A stretch of 64,000 bases of DNA from Haloferax sulfurifontis ATCC BAA-897 (GCF_000337835.1 NZ_AOLM01000007.1:16403-80402); one strand, 5' to 3'; counted from the stretch's first letter, positions 27,269 through 35,932 are shown. Made by a program: numbers and translations. The notes: generated by a model from the sequence alone, not told the origin.

Positions 27269-27739
27269 TTATCGACCGTCGATTTTTGACGGGGCGTTTC
27301 TAAAGAACGCGACCACGGACGCAAAGAAAACGACAACTGCAGAGAGAACAATGTTCACAGTCTCGATGATCGGAACTCTGACCTTCAACGTCTCAATAAT
27401 CAAGACTGGTGACTCGTAGATGACAAACAGGTTCAGTAGCACGTCCATAACAGAAAACAGGCCGAGGACGGTGGCACCTAGAAGAACAGTGTTTGGAAAC
27501 TCGGAATGAAACCGCTCTAAGACGGCGAACGCGAGCGAAATTCCAACCACTGCGAAAAGACCAGAAAGTGCGAACCCAATTTGTTCGAAGAGCACCGCAG
27601 TCAGCGGATTCGATTCTGTGGAAACTCCAGTTGTTATCGAGAGCAGGGTTAGAATGAACGCAGTTACGGTTCCGCAAAGCGTGACTGCTTCTAACTGTCT
27701 GAGATTGGGTCGGTCTGTCAACGGCGCGCAGTTCTTCAT
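27269..27739 (-). CDS. Four-helix membrane protein, AT-rich gene
   Basis: 156 residues with four membrane segments. The pattern of a short polar start, ESNPLTAVLFEQIGFALSG, then three further helices resembles small haloarchaeal DUF5658-like membrane proteins, a tentative link. The gene is lower in GC than its neighbours, like the adjacent 5' part of the adhesin gene, so both may have been acquired together. Confidence 0.5.
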   Translation of the reverse strand: MKNCAPLTDRPNLRQLEAVTLCGTVTAFILTLLSITTGVSTESNPLTAVLFEQIGFALSGLFAVVGISLAFAVLERFHSEFPNTVLLGATVLGLFSVMDVLLNLFVIYESPVLIIETLKVRVPIIETVNIVLSAVVVFFASVVAFFRNAPSKIDGR

Positions 27740-27771
27740 TTTTGGTATTAATTAGTTCGTACGTTTTCTTT

Positions 27772-28473
27772 TCAAAATCCGAGGCCGTCGAGGCGGTCGG
27801 GGTCGTCGATACAGCGGACGACTTCTTCCATGATTTTCACGTCCGGCTTTCGCCGCGACTGCGCCGACTTGTACGCACACGCGAGCGAGCGGATGCGTGA
27901 GGCCGTCTGCTCCCGGAGCGAGTACCGCACGTCGGCTTGGGCGTAGTCGAGCACTTGGTCGACGACGTCGAGGAACTCCGCTTTTGGCTGGTCGCCGATG
28001 AGTGGCCCGGAGATGTGCCCCGAGCGCTCCGAGACGCGATAGCGCCGGTGGTCGGCGTACATCACCCGGCCTTCCAGCTCGTCGGCGGACGCGCCGGCGT
28101 CGTCATCCAACCCACGGTCGACGAACACGACCGAGCGCTCGACGTAGACTTCGGGGTTAGTCATCTGTTCGAGTCGGTTTTCCTCGTGTTTCGTGACCGG
28201 GCAGAACAGTTTGGCGGACTCTTTGAGCAGGTTGTGGGCGACCCACTCGGCGCGCGTCGTCCCTTGCTTTTCGTCGTGGTGGTGACCCCAATCGCGCTCG
28301 GGTTCGTCGTCTTCGTCGTCGCCGCCAGTGTCCTTCTCGTCGATGAGACCTTCGCCGTCGTCGTACCACCAGTCCAGTGGGCCTCCACCCGCGCCTTTCG
28401 GACCGTACTTCACACGCGACTCCGGTTGTCGAGAGCCGGCGCTGTCGCTCTGTTCGGATGCTGTTTTGGGCAT
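27772..28473 (-). CDS. Acidic cytoplasmic protein of unknown function
   Basis: 233 residues from the ATG at 28473; a longer frame to 28578 has no start signal. The first ~75 residues are Asp/Glu/Gly-rich and disordered with HHH; the rest is helical (KLFCPVTKHEENRLEQM, VDQVLDYAQADVRYSLREQ). No membrane segment. It heads the envelope-gene run and may be a regulator or adaptor. Not recognised. Confidence 0.5.
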   Translation of the reverse strand: MPKTASEQSDSAGSRQPESRVKYGPKGAGGGPLDWWYDDGEGLIDEKDTGGDDEDDEPERDWGHHHDEKQGTTRAEWVAHNLLKESAKLFCPVTKHEENRLEQMTNPEVYVERSVVFVDRGLDDDAGASADELEGRVMYADHRRYRVSERSGHISGPLIGDQPKAEFLDVVDQVLDYAQADVRYSLREQTASRIRSLACAYKSAQSRRKPDVKIMEEVVRCIDDPDRLDGLGF

Positions 28474-28763
28474 GGTTATGTCGGATTTTCCAGCGCGGCC
28501 GTAGTCTAGTGCCGCCGCTGTGTTTCGACGCCAACAATCCGACCACTCCGACGCTCTCGCGCGGGAATTGGCCGTCACCGCCCCTCCGACTCAGGCTTTG
28601 AGTCCCAAGACCGGCCGCGGTTCACCCACGTCTCTCGGACTATGGGTCTTGTGGCGAAGTGTTATCAGATTCATTGACAGTCAGGGACTTAAATATTCGC
28701 GTACGGAAGGCTATTGTAGCACTTCGAGCGCCCATTTTCGCACGTCGAGTGCTTTCTGATGCG
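28474..28763. promoter_or_regulatory. Long structured leader / promoter region, minus strand
   Basis: 290 bases with no gene. On the minus strand a strong TATA-like TATTTAAG (28687-28696) would start a transcript near 28665, leaving a leader of about 190 bases before the gene at 28473. The leader can form ACCCA/TGGGT and GACTCA/TGAGTC hairpins (the latter at 28588-28593 with 28599-28604). Confidence 0.4.
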
Positions 28764-30071
28764 TCAGTCGATGCGGCGGTACCCACCCCCGTCAAGTTTC
28801 TCGACGAAACCGTACTTCGACGCCGCCTCGTCGAGGAGCTGAATCGCCGGACCAAGTTCCTTGTCGTCGAACGCGTCGACGACCGCGTTCGCCGCTTCCG
28901 CGACGTCCACCACTTCGTCGACCGGGAGCGCGTCGGCCGCGTGGCGCGCCGCTTGCCGCGGGGTCATCCTATCGCCATCGCCGTCGTCGCCATCGCCGCC
29001 GTCGTCGTCGTCGTCGCTGTCACCCCCGTTGGCGTCGTCACGTTCGTTCGCCACCTGTTCGTCGTTGGTGTCGTCACCGTCCCCACCGTTGGTGTTGGAC
29101 GCCTCATCGGCGTCCTCGGTCTGGTCCTCCCCACCGTCAGCGACCGTCTCCTGCGAGTCGAGGCCGGTCTGGTCGGGACTCCGCGTCTTCACTTCGACTT
29201 CCGTGATGCCCGAGAGAACGGCCGTCATGCCCTCCGCAGTCTCGCGGAACTTGATGTTGCGCAGGCGGACGGTGTCGCCTTCTTCGACGCCGGCCTCGCC
29301 GAGCGGGTCCGTGCCCTCGCACTCGTACGGGACGATGTTCCCGGCGTCGTCTTTGATGTGGCCCTTGCCCTGCATCCACTCCGGCGGCTCCAGTATCTCG
29401 TCCACGCGAACGGTCGCGTTGCCGATGCCTTTCGACGGCGACGCCAGCACGGCGGCCGGTTCGCTGTCTTCGGCGTCGGCCGACTCGTCGGTCGCGGCGT
29501 CTTCTTCGTCGCCGGTCCATGCCGCCTTCGAGAAGTCTTCTAACTGCTCCGCGGCGCTCGCGACGTGGATGCCGCAGGCGTTCCCGATGCCCGCGGTGTA
29601 CTGCGAGTGGGTCACCATGTAGCCGTCGCCCTGCTCGACCTGCTCTTTCATCCGGTCGCGGTAGTCCTTCGCCCGGTTCAGGAAGTCCTCGGAACTCAGG
29701 TCGTGGTCTTTGACGTACTTCGAGACCTCGTCGAACGACTGGTTGAGGTTCAAGCGGAGTTCCGCCGACGCCTTGTCCTCGTGAACGAACTTGAAGTGCG
29801 TCTCCTGTTCGAGGTAGCCCGCACGCGCCGCGCGCTGCGCGAGGCCGATGAACTGGTCAAGGTGCGACTCGCGACCGCCCGCACCGCCCATCTCCTCGGC
29901 GGCGTACAGGATAGCCTCGTCAACGTCGGTCCGCGTCGGCATATCCAGGTCCGAGAGTTCGCGACCGTCGTCAAGTTCCGCGAGCATCATCTTCGCGAAG
30001 CCGCGGAAGACGGTCATCCCGAAGTGGATAGTCTGGAGGCCCTGCCGCGGTAGGTCGTCAAGCTCGTTCAT
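28764..30071 (-). CDS. OB-fold/winged-helix partner of the primase-helicase
   Basis: 435 residues from the ATG at 30071, which overlaps the primase stop as ATGA; the frame extends upstream only antiparallel to the primase and is not used. Order: helical N-terminus with a domain (about 105-205) that recurs in the HNH protein at 34525; an RPA-like OB fold (about 228-310: VRVDEILEPPEWMQGKG...VRLRNIKFRETAEGMTAVL); a long Asp/Gly/Asn linker; and a C-terminal winged helix. It most likely binds single-stranded DNA for the co-translated primase. Confidence 0.6.
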   Translation of the reverse strand: MNELDDLPRQGLQTIHFGMTVFRGFAKMMLAELDDGRELSDLDMPTRTDVDEAILYAAEEMGGAGGRESHLDQFIGLAQRAARAGYLEQETHFKFVHEDKASAELRLNLNQSFDEVSKYVKDHDLSSEDFLNRAKDYRDRMKEQVEQGDGYMVTHSQYTAGIGNACGIHVASAAEQLEDFSKAAWTGDEEDAATDESADAEDSEPAAVLASPSKGIGNATVRVDEILEPPEWMQGKGHIKDDAGNIVPYECEGTDPLGEAGVEEGDTVRLRNIKFRETAEGMTAVLSGITEVEVKTRSPDQTGLDSQETVADGGEDQTEDADEASNTNGGDGDDTNDEQVANERDDANGGDSDDDDDGGDGDDGDGDRMTPRQAARHAADALPVDEVVDVAEAANAVVDAFDDKELGPAIQLLDEAASKYGFVEKLDGGGYRRID

Positions 30072-33000
30072 GCCGGCTCGCGCGATTCGCGCCACGTTTC
30101 GCGGAGATCGTCGAACGGCATCGACAGCGCGAACCGGTAGAACGCCAGCGCGTGTTGGGAGAGGTCGAGCCCTTCGAAGTGGTGCGTCTTCGCGTCGGGG
30201 TCTTCGGACTCGTCCCAGTCGAGACCGGCGAGTTCGGCGAACGCGCGGTTCATCTGGTTGCCCGCGCCTTTCACGTCGTCGCGGAAGGCGACCTGAATCG
30301 ACCGGCGCTCCTCGGCGCTTCCCTGAATGGCCTGCTCGCCCGTGATGACGATAGGCGCTCGCAGGTGGTACTCCTCGGTCGACTTGTCGGCGTTCCCGCG
30401 AGTGTCGTACTCCCACTTCGTGTTGAGGCGAAGCAGGTTCTGGAACGCGTCGAGCCGGTAGTCGGCGATGTCGCCCGGCTTGTACTCGTCGAACCAGATG
30501 GGAACCGCGTTCGAGGACGCCATCGCGGCCATCAGCGTGAACGTCGTCGAGTCGACCTTCTTGCCCGACCCGTCCATGCCGAACATCTGCGTCAGCGTCT
30601 CGACTGTCGACGACTTCCCCGCGCCCGTCCCGCCGCGGATGTGCATGTGGTTGAACTGGCCTTCCTCGTCTTGGATGAACGGCCGGAGCGGCGCGGAGTA
30701 GAACCACCCGAGGACCGGAAGCAGGCGCTCGTGGTGTCGCGTCTTGTGGACCAGTTCGAGCATGTCCACGACCTCGGCGGGGTCGTACTCGGTGTGCTTG
30801 TCGGGCGACAGCGACCACGCGCGCTCGACGTCGATTTTTCGCTCTTGGTAGACGTGCGTCGGGTCGTCCGTCCACCCGTCGTGGCGCAGGACGCCGTTCG
30901 GCGTCACGAACTCGTCGCGGTGCAGGCCCATGTGGTGCGTGCCGTCGCGCTCGGGCGCTTCCTGCAGGCCCACCACCTTGCGCACTTCGTTGAGGTCCGA
31001 CTGACTGCCGTCGAACGTCGTCGTCCGACCGAGGACGACCGTGTCGCGGAAGCGCCGCACGTCGTTGAACACGTCCATCGAACACGTCAGCTCGTACGCC
31101 GGCTCCGGCCCGCGCGGCCAGACGGTGAGCTGGACGAGAATTTCGTTACCGCGCTCGGCGCGCAGGAACGACCGCGCTTCGAGTTCGAAGTTCGTGACCT
31201 CCTCGTAGTACGTGTCGCCGTCCTGCGTCGTCTTCCAGTAGCCGTAGCCGCCGTCCGAGTAGTCTATCGCCGCGCCGGCGACGACCTTCTCGCCCGGTGG
31301 CTTGCTCCCCGGCGTTGCCGGCGGGGTCGTGTTCGTCGTTTCGTGGAGTTCGCCGCCGTCCGCGTCTTCGGCTTCGGTGTCGGCTTCGGTGTCGTCGGCG
31401 GCGTTCGAGTCGTTGGAGGCCGCCGTGTCGGCCGTCTCCGTGGTGTCGGACGCGTCCGAGGCGTCGGGTGCCTCCAGTTCCTCGTCGCCCCACAGGTCGG
31501 TCTCCGGCGGCCGCTCGCCGTCGTCGGTCATGTACTCGCGACCGTGGTCGAACCCCTCGTCTTCGAGTGCGGCGAGCGCACGGTTGTACGTCGTCGCTCC
31601 GGGGAACGCCTTGAACGAGCGCCCGTCGTCGCCCTGCTTGCGGACAAACGCGTCCTCGGGGAGCACGCCGAGCGCGACCGCCGCCTGCCGGACCGCCCAA
31701 AACGGCATCGTCTCGTACGCTTCCTCGCCGTCGCGTTTCTCGGACCCCGCTTCCGGTATCCACACCGGGATGCTGAACCCGAGGCCGCGCAGGTGGTCGA
31801 CGCCCGTCGCCCAATCGGAGCCTTTGGCGATGTCGCCTTTCGTCCAGTTCTCCTCGGCGATGAGCGCCATCTCAACGGCCGTTCCGTGCTTGTTCCCGTC
31901 GCCGGTATCGACGAACGTTCCCTTTTCGAGGTCGATGTACGTCGCCGACCCGTTGGAGTTCCGCCCCCAAATCGGGATGAACGCACGCTTGCCGCTACTG
32001 GAATTGTCGGTTTTTCCCGACGCTTGGTCGGTCCACTGGTGAACGATGGTCCGCTCGGCGACTGACTCCGCGTCGAGCCGGTCGAGTGCGTCGTAGATGT
32101 CGCGAACGTCCGTCGTCAGCGCGAGTTCCGACGGGTCCGGGCGGTTCTCGCGAGCGCGTTCACGCGCCGCCTGCGCACGCTGTTCTTCCTCGCGCTCGTC
32201 TTCGACCCACGCCTTCAGCGCCGCCTTCCAGTCGTCGTACTCGGCGCTGTAGTCGGGCCACAGTTCCTCAACGAGCGATTTGATGCACGACGTGTACTCG
32301 GTCGCCGTGAGGTCCGCGGACCACGCGGCGGCCGCGTCGATGAGGTCCTCGTCGACGGCATCGAACGTCGTCAGGTCGTACGACGGGTCGTCGGTGTCGA
32401 TGGGCGTCACGACCGCGTCGTGTTTCGAGTGGACCGACAGCGGGGCCTTGAACTTCCGGTTGTGGTTGTTCACCCAGTCCGGGTCGATGACCTCTGCCGC
32501 GCCGTCGACGCGCTCTTCGACGCGCTCTTGCGCGCCCGATAGCCAGTCGTTCGAGCGCGTGATGAACGCCTGCATGATGCGCTCGATGGCGTCATCGTCG
32601 CCGTGGAACGCCTCTGCGATGGGGAGCGTCGCCGCCGGCGCTCCCATGATGTAGAGGCCACCGACCGAGTCGAGTGCAAAGACGGCATCGTCGAATCCGT
32701 ACAGCGTTTCGAACTCGTCGACGTACGCCGCGATAGTCTCCTCGACGACCGCCTGCGTCTCGCCGTCGAGGTCGCCGCGCTTCGGCTTCAGCTCGTCAAC
32801 GAGGTCGATGTCGCCCCACGCCATGACGCCGCGGAGGTCCTTTTCGATGGGCGTCGGCTTCCGGCCGTCCCAGACGGTTTCGGAGTTCTCGCGGTCGTAG
32901 TAGCACGGGACTTCGCGAAGGCCGGTCGGGTCCTTGTAGCTCGTCAGCGCGTAGAGACAGCGGTCGACCCGGCCGGCGAGCGTGTCGAAATCGTTCGCGA

Positions 33001-33247
33001 ACGTCGCCGCGTGGCCGATGCGGTCGAAGCCCTGTTCGAGCGAATCCAGGTCGTCGTTGTCGCGCTTGACGTACCAGCCGCCCGCGTCGTTCGACCCGAG
33101 CGTCGGGTAGCCGTCCTCGCCGGTCGCTTCCGCGAAGCCTTCCGAGGCGTCGATGCTCGCGAGCGCGTCGTACACGCGACGGACGCGCGAGTAGTGTTCG
33201 CGAACGTCCGTCGTCGTGAGCCCGAGGTCGACGTAGTCGTCGCTCAC
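30068..33247 (-). CDS. Primase-helicase (AEP-like primase plus DUF927/SF3-like ATPase)
   Basis: 1059 residues. The N-terminal ~370 residues look like an archaeo-eukaryotic primase: GVMAWGDIDL (Asp146, Asp148), SVGGLYIMG (194-202), and a later RKFKAPLSVHSKHDAVVTP with the basic and histidine residues of motif III. A middle region rich in Ala/Asp/Thr is a linker. The C-terminal ATPase has Walker A GGTGAGKSS (about 875-883) and VPIWFDEY (about 913-920), as in DUF927/phage replicative helicases. This is the replication initiator candidate of the element. The C-terminal part is paralogous to the protein at 2440-3654. Confidence 0.72.
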   Translation of the reverse strand: MSDDYVDLGLTTTDVREHYSRVRRVYDALASIDASEGFAEATGEDGYPTLGSNDAGGWYVKRDNDDLDSLEQGFDRIGHAATFANDFDTLAGRVDRCLYALTSYKDPTGLREVPCYYDRENSETVWDGRKPTPIEKDLRGVMAWGDIDLVDELKPKRGDLDGETQAVVEETIAAYVDEFETLYGFDDAVFALDSVGGLYIMGAPAATLPIAEAFHGDDDAIERIMQAFITRSNDWLSGAQERVEERVDGAAEVIDPDWVNNHNRKFKAPLSVHSKHDAVVTPIDTDDPSYDLTTFDAVDEDLIDAAAAWSADLTATEYTSCIKSLVEELWPDYSAEYDDWKAALKAWVEDEREEEQRAQAARERARENRPDPSELALTTDVRDIYDALDRLDAESVAERTIVHQWTDQASGKTDNSSSGKRAFIPIWGRNSNGSATYIDLEKGTFVDTGDGNKHGTAVEMALIAEENWTKGDIAKGSDWATGVDHLRGLGFSIPVWIPEAGSEKRDGEEAYETMPFWAVRQAAVALGVLPEDAFVRKQGDDGRSFKAFPGATTYNRALAALEDEGFDHGREYMTDDGERPPETDLWGDEELEAPDASDASDTTETADTAASNDSNAADDTEADTEAEDADGGELHETTNTTPPATPGSKPPGEKVVAGAAIDYSDGGYGYWKTTQDGDTYYEEVTNFELEARSFLRAERGNEILVQLTVWPRGPEPAYELTCSMDVFNDVRRFRDTVVLGRTTTFDGSQSDLNEVRKVVGLQEAPERDGTHHMGLHRDEFVTPNGVLRHDGWTDDPTHVYQERKIDVERAWSLSPDKHTEYDPAEVVDMLELVHKTRHHERLLPVLGWFYSAPLRPFIQDEEGQFNHMHIRGGTGAGKSSTVETLTQMFGMDGSGKKVDSTTFTLMAAMASSNAVPIWFDEYKPGDIADYRLDAFQNLLRLNTKWEYDTRGNADKSTEEYHLRAPIVITGEQAIQGSAEERRSIQVAFRDDVKGAGNQMNRAFAELAGLDWDESEDPDAKTHHFEGLDLSQHALAFYRFALSMPFDDLRETWRESREPA

Positions 33248-33739
33248 GACTCAGTCACCCCGACACCGCACTCGGTATCGTACTCAGCCTGCTGTGCCTT
33301 CCGCGTCGTTTGAGTATCCGTGTGGTTCACGTAGCTTCTGGCGACACCATCCGCCGCTTGCACGCGGTTTCAGGTGCCTGTGGTGGGGCAGGCTCCCCCC
33401 GAATGCACGAAATGTACATTGAGGGACGTTCGAGGTGCATTAATCGACTTCTAAAAGTGAATTCTGCGTCTTTACCCGGTTCATAACCCGGAATTTGGGC
33501 AAAGAGCGAAGTCAACATTTTAGTACCCCGACCACCAACACTCAGTTGACGAGCCACATTCAGGCGTGGGCGCGTCTCGTCGCGACGTGCAATCGCGGCG
33601 AACACGAACTGACCCAACAGTTCGTGAAAGCGAGGCTGGTGACCTGCTTGAGTTCTCTCAAGACCCGTTCGAACCGCTTCAAACGGTTCGGCTGTAACAC
33701 AGGTCCCGGCTATTCGTTTCCTCATACCTTCAACGCTCC
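33248..33739. other. Intergenic region with a perfect 7-bp hairpin
   Basis: About 490 bases with no gene I can support. It contains CGAACCG (33670-33676), seven bases, CGGTTCG (33684-33690), and a direct repeat ACCCGG around 33475-33493. It lies upstream of the primase operon, so promoter or replication signals may be here. Confidence 0.35.
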
Positions 33740-34027
33740 TTAGTCCTCGGTCTCCACAGTCCGACCGCCATCTGCACTTATCAGCGGACGCACTCGTTCG
33801 TACTTAGCAATTTCGTCAACGAGACCTCTGCTTTCAGCCGCGTTCAAAAGCAAAGCCTCGTACGAGTAGCTTTTGGAGACCAGTCTGGCCTGTTCGATCT
33901 GCTCGTCGTCCAGTACCGAGAGCAGGCCGAGAAGGAACATCGACTGGCTCACGTCACCGCGCATGCTATTGAACAAGTCTCTCTCGGGAGACTTCATGTA
34001 TAGCGTCGCGGGTTCTGCCTCTGCCAT
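33740..34027 (-). CDS. Small regulator-like protein
   Basis: 95 residues from the ATG at 34027, with a TATA-like TTATAAG about 27 bases upstream on the minus strand. A short beta strand (ATLYMKSPE) then helices (FNSMRGDVSQSMFLLGLLSVL) recalls ribbon-helix-helix proteins, but the match is weak. Divergent from the 34166 gene across a GGACTG-T-CAGTCC palindrome. Confidence 0.45.
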   Translation of the reverse strand: MAEAEPATLYMKSPERDLFNSMRGDVSQSMFLLGLLSVLDDEQIEQARLVSKSYSYEALLLNAAESRGLVDEIAKYERVRPLISADGGRTVETED

Positions 34028-34165
34028 ATGGGTAATGCTATAGCAAGATAACTTATAACTTCGCATTGGACTGTCAGTCCGAATATAATATGCTATACAC
34101 TAACAAACACAGTATGTGATTAAACCAACGGCCTTAATGGTAGACCCACACCACTTCCACCCCGT
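34028..34165. promoter_or_regulatory. AT-rich divergent promoter with GGACTG-T-CAGTCC palindrome
   Basis: Shared control region of two small divergent genes. A perfect 13-base palindrome GGACTGTCAGTCC lies at 34068-34080. TATA-like CTTAATGG (34133-34140) sits 26 bases before the plus gene start at 34166, and TTATAAG (about 34051-34057, minus) sits 25-30 bases before 34027. The palindrome is central, so one protein could control both genes. Confidence 0.5.
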
Positions 34166-34375
34166 ATGAGTCATCAGGTTAGGGTCGCTTTCGATGAAGA
34201 CACATTTGAACGAATGGAAGAGGGCGCTCCAGCCGCCCTCCAAGACCCCGAGGTAGTTCGGCACTACGTCTCACTCGGGTTGGTCCTCAGCGATGTGATG
34301 CAGTCGAGCATCCACGAGTCCATCGCCGGGGGCGTACAGCCAGCTCAGGCTGACGACCTCGACGACGAACAGTAA
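34166..34375 (+). CDS. Small ribbon-helix-helix-like protein
   Basis: 69 residues: an N-terminal strand (HQVRVAFDEDTFERM) followed by two helices, as in small RHH regulators. Leaderless start is supported by the TATA box 26 bases upstream. It may pair functionally with the divergent small gene. Confident that it is a gene, not of its fold. Confidence 0.5.
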   Translation: MSHQVRVAFDEDTFERMEEGAPAALQDPEVVRHYVSLGLVLSDVMQSSIHESIAGGVQPAQADDLDDEQ

Positions 34376-34524
34376 CAGAGAGCCAACGGTCCCCGTTGAA
34401 CTGGCGACCACCGACCACTTTTTCTCGAACCCACCGCCGATAGCGCGAGCGTCGCATTCCCAGCCCTAACATTTGGCCCATTTGGTGACAGTATAATAAC
34501 GTCCAACAAAAAGAACCAATTGAG

Positions 34525-35082
34525 ATGGCAAGCAAGTGCTTCATTTGCGCTGAAAGCAATCCGAACGTGTTAGAACAACACCGCGTAGTCCCACAGAGGT
34601 ACGGAGGGACCGACACCGAAGACAATCTGGAAACCCTGTGTGCAAATTGTCATTCTGCTGTTGAGAAACTCTACAACGACGACGTCTTCTCTCAAATCGC
34701 AGATGCGGACCCATCACCGAAACCGACGACTGCTCTAGACCAAATCATCGTCGCGTACTGTAACGCAATCAATTCAGGCGAAATTGTTGAAAACGAAGGA
34801 TACGCCATCGTCCACAGAGGAAAACCAAACGCTGAGCTACGGTTCAATCTGAATGTCTCCTATGAACAAGTTCGAGAGTTCGCCATGTCCACGGAATCTG
34901 AAATCGGTCTTCCACGGACTCTCACCGAGGCTCGTGGTGTGTTCAAAACCGCGTACAAAACTGGCACCGACTACGTAGTTAGCTTCAGCACCTACACCCC
35001 GGAGCTGAATCAGTCGGTCGGCGTTCACATCCAGCGAGCTTCTGAGGAGATCGACGACTTCGAACTCTCCGATTCGGCGTAG
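34525..35082 (+). CDS. HNH-type nuclease with a domain shared with the primase partner
   Basis: 185 residues. The N-terminus is an HNH-like zinc finger: CFICAESN, LEQHRVVPQRYGGTD, NLETLCANCHSA, with both CxxC pairs and the HH-N-H-type residues. The C-terminal half (about 100-180: AELRFNLNVSYEQV, DYVVSFSTYTPELNQSVGVHI) is clearly related to residues ~120-205 of the OB-fold protein at 28764 (AELRLNLNQSFDEV, GYMVTHSQYTAGIGNACGIHV). So the nuclease probably docks on the same replication partner or DNA structure. The gene is AT-richer than the main body of the element, indicating later acquisition. Confidence 0.68.
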   Translation: MASKCFICAESNPNVLEQHRVVPQRYGGTDTEDNLETLCANCHSAVEKLYNDDVFSQIADADPSPKPTTALDQIIVAYCNAINSGEIVENEGYAIVHRGKPNAELRFNLNVSYEQVREFAMSTESEIGLPRTLTEARGVFKTAYKTGTDYVVSFSTYTPELNQSVGVHIQRASEEIDDFELSDSA

Positions 35083-35110
35083 CTGGCAATCTTTTCCGAT
35101 TCTTTTCCTC

Positions 35111-35394
35111 GTGCCCCCAAATTTTGGTACCAAGGCCGATTTCTTTGGGGGCAAGTAATCGCAAGACGTAGTGGACCCTTTGGACCATTTGGACGATTTG
35201 GTAGCAAAAATCTAGAGGGGTATGTGTGCGGACGCCCGCCTGCACATGCCCGCCCCCGCTCGCACCCGCTCGGGTCTACAGCCCTTGCTCCAGAATTTTG
35301 CTACCAAATCGTCCAAATGGTCCAAGAACCCCCTGCCGTCTGGCGATTTGCGAACCCCCAAATGAAACGGCTTGGTACCAAAATTTGGGGGCAC
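35111..35394. repeat. 284-bp inverted repeat with iteron-like TTTGGAC motifs (candidate origin)
   Basis: Two 103-base arms (35111-35213 and 35292-35394) face each other across 78 bases. The outer 23 bases are identical and so are 30 inner bases (35180-35209 and 35296-35325). Each inner arm holds phased copies TTTGGACCA, TTTGGACGA, TTTGGTAGC, and each outer end carries GGTACC and a C5/G5 run. No gene crosses it. Such a structure fits a replication origin, a cruciform processing site, or a MITE-like insertion. The origin reading is inference from the iterons and nearby replication genes. Confidence 0.65.
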
Positions 35395-35478
35395 GGTCGA
35401 AAAGCCGGCAGTATTTGCTAACCGCGTCGCTCTGCGATTACTCATCGAGCGGAGATACTGTCTGAGAAGAAAGCTACG

Positions 35479-35727
35479 TTACTCGGTGGCGAGCCACACG
35501 GTCAGTTGGTCGAAGTCTTTTCGTCTGATCCGTTCGGCCGCTTCGAGTCGCTCGAGGCGAGTGCGAGCTGTCCGGAAGGTGCACCCGACCTCGTCGGCGA
35601 CCTCGCGCGTGCTGGCAGGCGCGTACATTTCGACGGCGGTGAGGAACTCGTCGTCTTCGTAACTACGGTTCGAGCGGGTGGTGGAGGTTGTGTTGGAGTA
35701 GTCATTGTGTCCTTGACCGTCACTCAT
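35479..35727 (-). CDS. Winged-helix regulator
   Basis: 82 residues. A disordered Asn/Ser-rich start leads to a helix-turn-helix with wing (STREVADEVGCTFRTARTRLERLEAAERIRRK). Its end lies 85 bases from the large inverted repeat, and it is divergent from the plus-strand operon beginning at 35933. It could control that operon or bind the repeat. Confidence 0.65.
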   Translation of the reverse strand: MSDGQGHNDYSNTTSTTRSNRSYEDDEFLTAVEMYAPASTREVADEVGCTFRTARTRLERLEAAERIRRKDFDQLTVWLATE

Positions 35728-35866
35728 GGTTTCGATAAAGCGAACCGCTAAGATAAATCCCGGCTAATTTTTGAGGACAGCGAATGACGTTCAGAGTACG
35801 GTAATGACTGTCTGAAAGTCAGTTTTTGCGGAACACTTATGGTAAACTACAACGCTATTGTAATTT

Positions 35867-35922
35867 GACGCGGCCCGGCTCGGAAGTCCCACGCCTGAAT
35901 GGCTCCCACCGCGGGCCGCGTC
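35867..35922 (+). promoter_or_regulatory. Leader hairpin A with CCCACGCCTGA loop
   Basis: A perfect 11-bp stem (35867-35877 with 35912-35922) encloses a 34-base loop that contains CCCACGCCTGA at 35888-35898. A TATA-like TTATGGTAA lies about 25-30 bases upstream (35838-35846), so the hairpin probably begins right at the 5' end of the transcript. The start codon of the first gene follows 11 bases after it. The same loop motif occurs at 39661 and 46567. Confidence 0.6.
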
Positions 35923-35932
35923 GAGAGAAACT

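Noticed and set aside
30072..31085. 5' extension of the 28764-30071 frame to 31085
   Set aside because: It lies in a different frame on top of the primase-helicase gene and is Arg/Gly-rich; the ATG at 30071 gives an ATGA overlap.
33327..33725. A 132-codon minus-strand frame upstream of the primase operon
   Set aside because: Composition differs from real genes here, no start signal, and it covers the hairpin at 33670-33690.
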